Origin: CAKRZE01 sp045617585
GTDB taxonomy: Bacteria; Bacillota; Clostridia; Oscillospirales; CAG-272
Direction: 5' to 3'
Length of the DNA: 42,264 bases
Assembly (NCBI GenBank): GCA_045617585.1
Contig: JAZLIW010000176.1
Location: 1 to 42,264 of the forward strand
Positions 17,807-25,327 of this stretch are shown here, piece by piece. Both the position numbers and the translations under genes were made by a program. Every line of letters starts with the position of its first letter. The stretch's first letter is position 1. Under the pieces are notes generated by a model, which made no database searches, was not told the DNA's origin, and worked only from the letters and a program-made list of their open reading frames with translations.

Positions 17807-17868
17807 GCGCGAAAGGTTGCGCGGTTTTCCGTTTTTTCAAATAATATTTGCGGCGGTCGATCCGCCGC
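17807..17868 (+). other. Structured feo leader RNA
   Basis: The transcript has a leader of about 155 nt. Near its end lie a small GCGC/GCGC hairpin followed by T-rich DNA (17807-17836) and a 7-bp GC hairpin (17850-17856 with 17862-17868, loop TCGAT) ending three bases before the AAAGGG ribosome site. Regulatory meaning unproven. Confidence 0.4.
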
Positions 17869-17881
17869 CGAAAGGGACCCT

Positions 17882-18172
17882 ATGACACTCAACGAACTTC
17901 CCATCGGAAAAAGCGGCGTCATCACCGCCGTTCACGGAGAGGGCGCGCTGCGTCTGCGCTTTCTCGATATGGGACTGATCCCGCACACGACAGTCCTCGT
18001 CTGCAAAGCGGCACCGCTCGGTGATCCGATCGAGCTTCATCTGCGCGGCTATTCCCTCACGATACGGAAAGAGGACGCGCGGATGATCGAGATCGAACCG
18101 CTCCCGGACGGAACGGACACCGTGGTCACCCAGTCCGACCGCCGTCACGGCAAAGGAGGCGGAAAAGCATGA
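17882..18172 (+). CDS. feoA: FeoA, ferrous iron transport accessory protein
   Basis: 96 residues from ATG 17882 after AAAGGG. It opens with TLNELPIGKSGVI, carries RLRFLDMGLIPHTTV in the middle and LRGYSLTIRKEDARMIEI near the end, the signature of the SH3-like FeoA fold. FeoA is a small cytoplasmic partner of FeoB. The C-terminal 20 residues (Asp/Thr/Arg/Lys-rich) are an extra tail; this stretch of DNA also holds the GGAGG ribosome site for feoB. The stop overlaps the feoB start by 4 bp (ATGA). The promoter has iron-repressor operators, so expression should rise under iron limitation. Confidence 0.94.
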   Translation: MTLNELPIGKSGVITAVHGEGALRLRFLDMGLIPHTTVLVCKAAPLGDPIELHLRGYSLTIRKEDARMIEIEPLPDGTDTVVTQSDRRHGKGGGKA

Positions 18173-20172
18173 TCTTTGCACTCGCCGGAAACCAGAACTG
18201 CGGCAAGACCACGCTGTTCAACGCACTGACCGGCTCCAATCAGCACGTGGGCAATTTTCCCGGCGTGACGGGCGAACAGAAATCCGGAGAGACCCGCGGC
18301 GTAAGGGATGCCGCGCTCGTCGATCTGCCCGGGATCTATTCGATCCGTCCTTATACGAACGAGGAGATCGTCACGCGCGATTTCATCCTGAACGCGCATC
18401 CCGACGGGATCATCAATATCCTTGACGCGACGAATCTGGAACGCAATCTTTATCTGACGCTCCAGCTCCTCGAGCTCAAGATCCCGACGGTCGTTGCCCT
18501 CAATATGATGGACGAGATGCGGGAAAACGGCGGCTCGGTCGATATCTCCGCCATGTCGGAACGGCTCGGGGTACCGATCGTCCCGATCAGCGCCGCGAAA
18601 AACGAGGGCATCAGTGAGCTGATCGACCGCGCGGTCTCGGTCGTCCGGGAGAAAAAGTGCCCCGAACGCCTCGACTTCTGCCCCGACGGACCGGTCCACC
18701 GCTGCACCCACGCGGTCTCCCACGTGATCGAGGACCACGCGAAGGAGGTCGGCGTTCCCTCCCGTTTCGCCGCCACGAAGGCGATCGAGGGAGATGAATT
18801 CATGCTCGGCGCCCTGCACCTCGACGAAAACGAGCTGGACCTGATCGGTCACAGCGTGCAGGAGATGGAGGAGGAGACCGGGCTCGACTGCAATGCCGCC
18901 ATCGCCTCCATGCGCTACGATTTCATCGAAGAGCTCTGCCGTGAGACGGTCAAAAAGCCGCGCGAAAGTCTGGAATCGGTCCGTTCGATGAAGATCGACC
19001 GGATCGTCACCAACAAATATCTTGCCCTGCCGATCTTCTTCGGCGTGATGTTCCTCATCTTCTGGCTGACCTTCGGTCTGATCGGCGCGGGGCTCTCCGA
19101 TCTGCTCGGCCTCGGCATCGAAGCCCTGACCGGCGCGGTCGACCGCGGGCTGACTGCCTACGGGCTCAATCCGGTCGTACAGAGCCTGATCATCGACGGG
19201 ATCTTCTCGGGCGTCGGCGCGGTGCTCTCCTTCCTGCCGCAGATCATCGTCCTGTTCTTCTTCCTCTCGATCCTCGAGGACACCGGTTACATGGCGCGCA
19301 TCGCCTTCGTGATGGATAAGCCGATGCGTAAGATCGGTCTTTCCGGACGGAGTTTCGTCCCGCTGCTCGTCGGCTTCGGCTGTACGGTCCCGGCGGTCAT
19401 GTCGGCAAGGACCCTCTCCTCCGAGCGGGACCGGAAAATGACCATCCTGCTCACGCCTTTCATGAGCTGCTCGGCAAAGATCCCGATCTACGCGGTCTTT
19501 TCCGCTGCGTTCTTCCCGCGTTACGCAGCGCTCGTCATGATCTGTCTGTACGCGGGCGGGATCCTGCTCGGCATCCTCTCCGCCCTGCTCTTCAAGGGCA
19601 CGCTTTTCCGCGGGAAACCGGTCCCGTTCGTCATGGAGCTGCCGAACTACCGCTTCCCCTCTCCGAAGAGCGTCGCGCTGCTCCTCTGGGACAAGGCAAA
19701 GGACTTCATCACCCGTGCCTTTACCGTCATTTTCGCGGCAACGGTGATCATCTGGTTCCTCCAGACCTTTGACCCGCGGCTCAACGTCGTCACCGACGGC
19801 TCCGCCTCCCTGCTTGCCGCGATCGGAAGACGGATCTCTCCGGTCTTCGCACCGCTCGGCTTCAACGACTGGCGCGTCACGACCGCGCTGATCTCCGGCT
19901 TCACCGCCAAGGAGGCGGTCGTCAGCACGCTCGGCGTTCTGACCGGCTGCGGGACCGGCGAGCTCGGCGCCGTCCTCCCATCCCTCTTCACGCCGCTTGC
20001 CTCGGTCAGCTTCCTCGCCTTCACCCTGCTGTACACGCCCTGCGTCGCCGCGGTCACGACGGTCAGAAGAGAACTCGGCTCCACCCTTTCCGCGGTGCTT
20101 CTGGTCGTGTTCCAGTGCGTCCTCGCGTGGGCGGTCGGCGCGCTGATCTTCAGCGTGGGGGCGCTCCTCTGA
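18169..20172 (+). CDS. feoB: FeoB, ferrous iron transporter
   Basis: 667 residues. N-terminal G domain: G1 GNQNCGKTT (7-15), G2 region GVTGE (32-36), G3 DLPG (52-55) and G4 NMMD (112-115), followed by a helical spacer. From about residue 285 there are multiple membrane spans with the two Gate (nucleoside-recognition) modules; LVGFGCTVPAV and SCSAKIPIYAVFSAAF are typical core segments. It imports Fe2+ across the cytoplasmic membrane. Somewhat shorter than E. coli FeoB (773). It overlaps feoA by 4 bp and shares one base with the following gene (TGATG), so the three are one translational unit. Confidence 0.96.
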   Translation: MIFALAGNQNCGKTTLFNALTGSNQHVGNFPGVTGEQKSGETRGVRDAALVDLPGIYSIRPYTNEEIVTRDFILNAHPDGIINILDATNLERNLYLTLQLLELKIPTVVALNMMDEMRENGGSVDISAMSERLGVPIVPISAAKNEGISELIDRAVSVVREKKCPERLDFCPDGPVHRCTHAVSHVIEDHAKEVGVPSRFAATKAIEGDEFMLGALHLDENELDLIGHSVQEMEEETGLDCNAAIASMRYDFIEELCRETVKKPRESLESVRSMKIDRIVTNKYLALPIFFGVMFLIFWLTFGLIGAGLSDLLGLGIEALTGAVDRGLTAYGLNPVVQSLIIDGIFSGVGAVLSFLPQIIVLFFFLSILEDTGYMARIAFVMDKPMRKIGLSGRSFVPLLVGFGCTVPAVMSARTLSSERDRKMTILLTPFMSCSAKIPIYAVFSAAFFPRYAALVMICLYAGGILLGILSALLFKGTLFRGKPVPFVMELPNYRFPSPKSVALLLWDKAKDFITRAFTVIFAATVIIWFLQTFDPRLNVVTDGSASLLAAIGRRISPVFAPLGFNDWRVTTALISGFTAKEAVVSTLGVLTGCGTGELGAVLPSLFTPLASVSFLAFTLLYTPCVAAVTTVRRELGSTLSAVLLVVFQCVLAWAVGALIFSVGALL

Positions 20173-20330
20173 TGGGAACGCTCGATTACGTCCTGATCGC
20201 GCTGATCGCCGCCGCGTTCGTCGCTGCCGTCGTTTACGCGTGGAAGCACCGGGACGCCTGCATCGGCTGTCCCGACCGCGACCACTGCCCCTCCCGCTCC
20301 GAAAACTGCGGAAAAAAGCCCCGCAGATGA
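20172..20330 (+). CDS. FeoB-associated Cys-rich membrane protein
   Basis: 52 residues. One membrane span (about 6-23, YVLIALIAAAFVAAVVYA), then a short cytoplasmic tail with four Cys in CIGCPDRDHCPSRSENC. This is the small protein regularly found after feoB in Firmicutes. Its job is not established; metal or Fe-S binding by the cysteines near the transporter exit is a reasonable guess. The ATG overlaps the feoB stop by one base. Confidence 0.85.
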   Translation: MGTLDYVLIALIAAAFVAAVVYAWKHRDACIGCPDRDHCPSRSENCGKKPRR

Positions 20331-20487
20331 ACCGTTTCCTCCCGCCGGATGATCCTCCGTCGGTTTCTTTTTCTGACGATCCGCTGTGGGAAAACGTTTC
20401 TTTCCGGCACGGCAGAAGCACCCGGGCAGGCAGTATCGCTTCCTGCTTTTTCCAAAAGACTTTTTCCCGATTTTTCCGAAAAAACTC

Positions 20488-20516
20488 TTGCCAAATGGCA
20501 TTCCTTATGTTATACT
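20488..20516 (+). promoter_or_regulatory. Promoter of the corrinoid methyltransferase cluster
   Basis: TTGCCA (20488-20493), 17-bp spacer and TATACT (20511-20516) with an extended -10 TG. TGCCA-AA-TGGCA (20489-20500), an interrupted palindrome, overlaps the -35 box and could be an operator. No cobalamin riboswitch fits in the short leader. Confidence 0.72.
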
Positions 20517-20561
20517 GTACAAAAAGCGAGGAACGTCTTTCGCAGGAAAGGAGACTCCCCT

Positions 20562-21536
20562 ATGAAACCAATGACCCACAGGGAGCGTGCGATCGCGGCG
20601 CTGACGAGACAGATCCCCGACCGCGTGCCCACCTTTGAGCTGGAATATCAGCTTGCCGAAGTGATGTTCGGCAAATCCATCGTGCCCCCGGAGCTCTGGG
20701 GAAACAATATGTATCAGCTTTCCCCTCTCGAGAAAAGCAGAAAAATCCGCGAGATGGCGGAATTTCAGGCGTACGTCTACGGAGAGATGGACTATTCCAT
20801 TATTCCGCTGAACGCCCTCGGCGACTTCAGCAACCCGTCGAAGCTCCCGCCCGAAATGATCGAATACATCAACGATCTTGCCGACGTCACCGAGCACAAG
20901 GTCATGTTCACCTTCCACGGTGACGGGACCTTCGCGATCCCGGACGGCAACCAGATGTACGACTTCGCGTACCGCATTGCCGACGATCCGGAATCGCTCC
21001 ACGCGCAGGCGGAAGCGATGGCAAACTACGCCATCGAGCGCAATAAGGCGTTTGCCGAAGCGGGCGTCGAATCGCTGATCCTCTGCTCCGACTACTGCTA
21101 CAACAGCGGTCCCTTCCTCTCCCCCGCGATGTTCGCGGAATTCATCCAGCCGTACCTCTACAAAATCATCAAGTCGGCGCGTGAAAACGGACAGTACACC
21201 ATCAAGCACACGGACGGCAACATCATGCCGATCCTCGATATGATGGTCGAATGCAACCCGCACGCGATCCATTCGCTCGACCCGATGGCGGGCGTCGACA
21301 TCCGCGAGGTCAAGGAAAAGTACGGGCACCGCGTCTGCCTCTGCGGCAACGTGCACTGCGCGGCCATGCAGACGGGCACCGACGAGGACGTCCGCAACAG
21401 CGCGATGTACTGCCTGACCTACGGCAAACCGAACGGCGGTTACTTCTTCTGCACGAGCAACGTTCCCTTCCGCGGTATGCCGCCGGAACGCTACCGCATG
21501 ATCCTCGATATCTGGAAACAGCACCGGGATTACTGA
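20562..21536 (+). CDS. URO-D-fold corrinoid methyltransferase (MtaA/CmuA-like)
   Basis: 324 residues from ATG 20562 (AGGAAAGGAG upstream); a longer frame would cross the promoter. It has the uroporphyrinogen-decarboxylase fold signature MTHRERAIAALTRQIPDRVP at the N-terminus. Candidate zinc ligands are His216 (IKHTDGN), Cys261 (CLCGNV) and Cys297 (YFFCTSN), the His/Cys/Cys pattern of methyltransferases such as MtaA rather than true HemE. It is expected to move a methyl group between a small-molecule carrier or donor and a corrinoid protein, which is encoded 50 bp downstream. The methyl donor cannot be read from sequence. First gene of the cluster. Confidence 0.87.
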   Translation: MKPMTHRERAIAALTRQIPDRVPTFELEYQLAEVMFGKSIVPPELWGNNMYQLSPLEKSRKIREMAEFQAYVYGEMDYSIIPLNALGDFSNPSKLPPEMIEYINDLADVTEHKVMFTFHGDGTFAIPDGNQMYDFAYRIADDPESLHAQAEAMANYAIERNKAFAEAGVESLILCSDYCYNSGPFLSPAMFAEFIQPYLYKIIKSARENGQYTIKHTDGNIMPILDMMVECNPHAIHSLDPMAGVDIREVKEKYGHRVCLCGNVHCAAMQTGTDEDVRNSAMYCLTYGKPNGGYFFCTSNVPFRGMPPERYRMILDIWKQHRDY

Positions 21537-21586
21537 CTTTTTCAGTCCCGCACGAAATAAAAAACAATCCCCGAAAAGGAGAAAAC

Positions 21587-22219
21587 ATGATGGAACTCAA
21601 ATCAATTTCCGAAAACCTTCAGATCGGCAAAGCCAAGATCGTCAAGGAGCTCTGCCAGCAGGCGCTGGACGAGGGCATCCCCGCAAAGACCATCCTTGAG
21701 GAGGGTCTGCTGGACGGCATGAACATCATCGGCGAGAAGTTCAAGACCAACGAGATCTTCGTCCCCGAGGTCCTGATCGCCGCGCGCGCGATGAATATGG
21801 GCGTCGCGGTCCTCAAGCCCCATCTGCTCGAAGAGGGCGTCAAGGCGACCGGCAAGGTCTGCATCGGCACCGTCAAGGGCGACCTGCACGACATCGGCAA
21901 GAACCTCGTCAAGATGATGATGGAGGGCAAGGGTCTCGAGGTCATCGACCTCGGTACCGACGTCGCTCCCGAGACCTTCGTTCAGACCGCGATCGAGCAG
22001 GGCTGCAAAGTCATCTGCTGCTCCGCGCTTCTCACCACGACGATGGGCGTCATGGGCGAGGTCGTCAAGGCGGTCGAAGCCGCGGGCAAGAAGGGCGAGA
22101 TCAAGGTCATGATCGGCGGTGCCCCCGTGACCGATGAATTCCGCAGCATGATCGGTGCCGACGCTTATACCTCCGACGCGACCTCCGCTGCGGAAAAAGC
22201 AGTCGAGTTCTGCGCCTGA
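21587..22219 (+). CDS. Methyltransferase corrinoid protein (MtaC/MttC-like)
   Basis: 210 residues; start ATG 21587 after AAAAGGAG (a second ATG follows at once). Residues 1-85 form the helical cap domain (EEGLLDGMNIIGEKF). Residues 90-210 are the B12-binding Rossmann-like domain with the DLHDIG motif (Asp99, His101, Gly104; His101 is the lower cobalt ligand), SALLTTTM and the GGAPV loop. It shuttles a methyl group on cobalamin between partner methyltransferases in the cytoplasm. Such proteins lose activity when Co(I) oxidises, which the activator at 23808-25304 would repair. A strong hairpin follows the gene. Confidence 0.94.
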   Translation: MMELKSISENLQIGKAKIVKELCQQALDEGIPAKTILEEGLLDGMNIIGEKFKTNEIFVPEVLIAARAMNMGVAVLKPHLLEEGVKATGKVCIGTVKGDLHDIGKNLVKMMMEGKGLEVIDLGTDVAPETFVQTAIEQGCKVICCSALLTTTMGVMGEVVKAVEAAGKKGEIKVMIGGAPVTDEFRSMIGADAYTSDATSAAEKAVEFCA

Positions 22220-22233
22220 TCTTTCGTCTGACA

Positions 22234-22272
22234 CAAGCGGGGCCGACCGAGGTCGTTCCCGCTTGCTTTTTA
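22234..22272 (+). terminator. Terminator-like hairpin inside the methyltransferase operon
   Basis: CAAGCGGG (22234-22241) pairs with CCCGCTTG (22258-22265); an inner CGACC/GGTCG stem extends it, and CTTTTTA follows. It probably causes partial termination, giving more transcript of the first two genes, since no new promoter is visible before 22286. Confidence 0.68.
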
Positions 22273-22285
22273 GAAAGGACGTTTT

Positions 22286-23161
22286 ATGGCAAAAAAAATC
22301 ACTCTCCTTGACGGTGCCGTCGGGACCGGGCTTTGGGAGATCGCCGAGAAGAACGGCGTCAATAAAGTTCCCGTCTGGATCTACAATCTGGAACACCCGG
22401 AATACGTGACCGCGCTGCACCGTGCCTATCTTGACGCGGGTGCCGACCTCATCCTGACCAACACCTTCGGCGCAAACGCACCCTCCGTTGCCCGTTCCTC
22501 CTCTTACGACCCGGATACCGTGGTCTCCGCCGGTGCCCGTCTTGCGGTCCGCGCGGCAAAAGAGGCGGGGAAACGTTCCGCGCTTGCCGCGGGTCCCCTC
22601 TCCCAGCTGATGGAGCCGTGGGGCGACCTGACCGAGGAAGAAGTGCGGGACGTCTATCTGCGCCATTTTGAGAGCGGCATGAAGGAAGGCCCCGACTGCA
22701 TCATGCTCCAGACCTTCATCGACATGGAAATGATGCGCGTCGCCGCGGAAGCCGCAAAGACCTTCGGCGTACCGGTCTACTGTACCCTCACCTTTGAAAA
22801 GGTCGGCAAGACCATCATGGGCAACTCGGTCAGGGACGTCATCGACTGTCTGACCCCCGTCGGCATCGACGGCATCGGCATGAACTGCTCTCTCGGGCCG
22901 GATCTTGCCGTTCCCGTGATCCGGGAATTCACCGGGAAGACCGATCTCCCCATCCTGTTCAAGCCGAACGCGGGGAAACCGATCCTCGCCGCGGACGGGA
23001 CCGGATCGGCATCCTACGACGCAGAGACCTTCGTCAGAGATCTGCTCCCCGCCCTGCCGTACGTCGACATGATCGGCGGCTGCTGCGGAAGCAACGCCTC
23101 TTATATCAGCGCCCTGCGGAAAGCCATTGACGAATTTGAGAGCGGACTTTTATCAGAATAA
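22286..23161 (+). CDS. Homocysteine S-methyltransferase-fold protein
   Basis: 291 residues, the size of the stand-alone N-terminal homocysteine-binding barrel of cobalamin methionine synthase or BHMT. LLDGAVGTGL (7-16) and LILTNTFGANA (56-66) are family marks. Zinc ligands are Cys201 (GMNCSLGP), Cys266 and Cys267 (IGGCCGS). It should transfer methyl from the corrinoid protein to a thiol, probably homocysteine. At LQTFIDMEM (141-149) it has Gln where MetH and BHMT have Glu in the (E)TxxD segment, so the acceptor might differ. GAAAGG precedes the ATG. No folate or B12 domain is fused; those functions would come from neighbours. Confidence 0.87.
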   Translation: MAKKITLLDGAVGTGLWEIAEKNGVNKVPVWIYNLEHPEYVTALHRAYLDAGADLILTNTFGANAPSVARSSSYDPDTVVSAGARLAVRAAKEAGKRSALAAGPLSQLMEPWGDLTEEEVRDVYLRHFESGMKEGPDCIMLQTFIDMEMMRVAAEAAKTFGVPVYCTLTFEKVGKTIMGNSVRDVIDCLTPVGIDGIGMNCSLGPDLAVPVIREFTGKTDLPILFKPNAGKPILAADGTGSASYDAETFVRDLLPALPYVDMIGGCCGSNASYISALRKAIDEFESGLLSE

Positions 23162-23165
23162 CACG

Positions 23166-23242
23166 AAAAGGGGCTGACGGTCGCACGTACAGCCCTTTTA
23201 TCAAAACGAAAGACCGGAGCGTGCGGTCTGCCCGCCCTCCGG
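23166..23242 (+). terminator. Pair of hairpins between the thiol methyltransferase and DUF2284 genes
   Basis: First hairpin: AAAAGGGGCTG (23166-23176) with CAGCCCTTTT (23190-23199), terminator-like but with its T tract inside the stem. Second: CCGGAG (23214-23219) with CTCCGG (23237-23242) plus an inner GCGG/CCGC, ending directly before GAGAAGGAG, the ribosome site of the next gene. Attenuation or RNA processing is possible. Confidence 0.5.
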
Positions 23243-23257
23243 AGAAGGAGAACGAAT

Positions 23258-23806
23258 ATGGATCAGCAGAAATGGATCAACGCCGCGCTGAACGCCGGCG
23301 CGACGAAAGCGGCAGTCATCAAAACGGACAGCGTCGTGACGAACGCCTCCTTCCGTGACGTCTGCGCCTCGAACGCCTGCGGCGGTTACGGCAGATGCTG
23401 GATGTGCCCGCCGGACGTCGGCGAGATCGGGGAACTCATGGCACAGATCCGTGAATACTCCCACGGTCTGCTTTTTCAGACGATCGCGGAGATCGAAGAC
23501 AGCTTTGATTTTGAAGGGATGGCGGAAGCCGGAAAGCACCACGCCGCGGTATGCCGCGACGTCCGTGCCGCGCTGAAGGATTTCTCCGGCGATATCCTGT
23601 TCCTCGGCGCCGGCGGCTGCCGGATGTGCGAGCGCTGCGCGAAGCTCGACGGTCTTCCCTGCCGCAAGCCCGGAGAGGCGATGCCCTCGATGGAGGCGTA
23701 CGGCATCGACGTTTACAAAACGACTGAGCCGACCGGGCTCCGCTACATCAACGGGCAGAATACCGTGACCTACTTCGGTCTGGCGCTCTTCAACGGAGAG
23801 GACTGA
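23258..23806 (+). CDS. DUF2284-type Cys-rich metal-binding protein
   Basis: 182 residues. Two cysteine clusters: CGGYGRCWMCPP near residues 42-53 and CRMCERCAKLDGLPC near 125-140, consistent with Fe-S or zinc sites. This pattern matches the DUF2284 family, often seen beside corrinoid methyltransferases. Its role is not known; electron delivery to the corrinoid activator or metal handling are guesses. Strong AAGGAG site before ATG 23258; one base separates its stop from the activator gene, so the two are tightly coupled. Confidence 0.82.
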   Translation: MDQQKWINAALNAGATKAAVIKTDSVVTNASFRDVCASNACGGYGRCWMCPPDVGEIGELMAQIREYSHGLLFQTIAEIEDSFDFEGMAEAGKHHAAVCRDVRAALKDFSGDILFLGAGGCRMCERCAKLDGLPCRKPGEAMPSMEAYGIDVYKTTEPTGLRYINGQNTVTYFGLALFNGED

Positions 23807-23807
23807 C

Positions 23808-25304
23808 ATGGCAGGCATCCTGACCGTCCGCAAAGGGGCGGATACGCTTTGCCTCCCGTTTGATGGAGAACCGCGGGTCGACGAGGTGTTAAGCACCGCC
23901 GGTCTGTCCCTGCCGCATCCCTGCGGGGGGCGCGGCGTATGCGGCAAATGCCGGATCCGGATCGAAGGGGCTCTCTCTCCACTCACGGAGGAGGAAAAGC
24001 GGTTCGGCTGCCGTCTTTCCTGCCGCACCCGCCTTCTCGGCGACGCCGTACTGACGCTGACCGAAAAAGGAAAAATGGAGATCGAGACCTCGTTTGCCAC
24101 GGTATCCTCCGGTTTCTCTCCGATGCGGGGCAAAAACGGCGCGGAAGTCTCCCTCGGTGCGGCGGTCGATATCGGGACGACGACGGTCGTCCTGCTGCTC
24201 ACCGACATGAAGGACGGCACCGTTCTCGCCGAGACCTCCGCGGAGAACCCGCAGACCTCGGTCGCCGCCGACGTGATGGGCAGGATCGGTGCCGCGAAGG
24301 ACGGACGTCTCGCGTTCCTCTCGTCGCAGATCCGGGACTGCATCCGTTCCCTGACCGCGGAAGCGCTCCGTTCCGCCGGCCGGAAAGGAGAGACCGTCGG
24401 CAGATACGTCCTGACGGGAAACACGACGATGCTGTATCTGCTGATCGGACGGGACCCCGACTGTCTGTCCCACGCCCCGTTCTCCGCGGACACGCTCTTC
24501 GATACAGAATGGGAGCTTGACGGGATCCCCGCCTATCTCCCGCCCTGCATGAGTGCCTTCGTCGGCGCGGATATCTCCTGCGCCGTCCTTGCCTCGGGCA
24601 TGACGGACCGGGCGGAGACCTCCCTGCTCACCGACATCGGCACGAACGGCGAGATCGCGCTGTACAAAAACGGCACGCTCTTCGTTTCCTCCACTGCCGC
24701 AGGTCCCGCCTTTGAAGGCGCCGGCATTTCCTGCGGGTGTGCCGGGATCCCTGGTGCCGTTGACAGGGTCACGCTCGTTGACGGCGTTCTCCGCGCCCAT
24801 ACGATCGGAGACCTGCCTCCCGTCGGGATCTGCGGCTCCGGTCTGATCGACGCGGTCGCCTGCTATCTCGACGCGGAGATCGTTGACGAGACCGGCAGCA
24901 TCGACGGAGAGACCCTGCTTGCCCCCGGCGTTGAGCCCGTACAGAAGGACATCCGTGCCGTCCAGCTCGCCAAAGCTGCGATCGCCGCCGGGATCGGGAC
25001 GCTGCTCACCGTCTCCGGCACGAAGGAAGAGGAGATCCGCGTCCTGTATATCGCGGGCGGCTTCGGCAATCATCTGGATATCCGCAGCGCGGTCCGGATC
25101 GGTCTGATCCCGTCCTCCCTCGGAAAATGCGCCCGTCCGATCGGAAACGCTTCCCTCGCCGGCGCGGCAGCCCTGCTGCGCGACACCTCCCTGCTTCCCG
25201 TGATCCGCTCATTCACCGCATCCGCGGAAACCGTCAACCTCGGCGGAGACCCTCGCTTCAATGAAAACTACATGGAACAGATGCTGTTCCCCTGGGATGA
25301 ATAA
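23808..25304 (+). CDS. Reductive activator of corrinoid proteins (RamA/RACE-type ASKHA ferredoxin)
   Basis: 498 residues. N-terminal 2Fe-2S ferredoxin domain with Cys39, Cys45, Cys48 and Cys72 (PCGGRGVCGKC...SCRTRLLGDA). A linker leads to an ASKHA-type ATPase region: AAVDIGTTTVVLLL near 118, LTGNTTMLYLLIG, LLTDIGTNGEIAL and the C-terminal YIAGGFGNHLDI (DUF4445). Such proteins use ATP and low-potential electrons to return Co(II) corrinoid to active Co(I). The target is presumably the corrinoid protein at 21587-22219. The gene starts one base after the DUF2284 stop with GGAGAGG upstream. Confidence 0.93.
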   Translation: MAGILTVRKGADTLCLPFDGEPRVDEVLSTAGLSLPHPCGGRGVCGKCRIRIEGALSPLTEEEKRFGCRLSCRTRLLGDAVLTLTEKGKMEIETSFATVSSGFSPMRGKNGAEVSLGAAVDIGTTTVVLLLTDMKDGTVLAETSAENPQTSVAADVMGRIGAAKDGRLAFLSSQIRDCIRSLTAEALRSAGRKGETVGRYVLTGNTTMLYLLIGRDPDCLSHAPFSADTLFDTEWELDGIPAYLPPCMSAFVGADISCAVLASGMTDRAETSLLTDIGTNGEIALYKNGTLFVSSTAAGPAFEGAGISCGCAGIPGAVDRVTLVDGVLRAHTIGDLPPVGICGSGLIDAVACYLDAEIVDETGSIDGETLLAPGVEPVQKDIRAVQLAKAAIAAGIGTLLTVSGTKEEEIRVLYIAGGFGNHLDIRSAVRIGLIPSSLGKCARPIGNASLAGAAALLRDTSLLPVIRSFTASAETVNLGGDPRFNENYMEQMLFPWDE

Positions 25305-25327
25305 ACTGCTGAAAGGAACCGACCGTT

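Noticed and set aside
20338..20369. Possible terminator after the FeoB-associated protein gene
   Set aside because: Only short, interrupted pairings (CCG/CGG and GGA/TCC) precede TTTCTTTTT. The stem is too weak to list with confidence.
20517..20561. A cobalamin riboswitch before the corrinoid cluster
   Set aside because: The leader is only about 40 nt and lacks a B12-box.
20562..21536. HemE (uroporphyrinogen decarboxylase in haem synthesis)
   Set aside because: The His216/Cys261/Cys297 pattern and the adjacent corrinoid protein fit methyltransferases; no haem genes are nearby.
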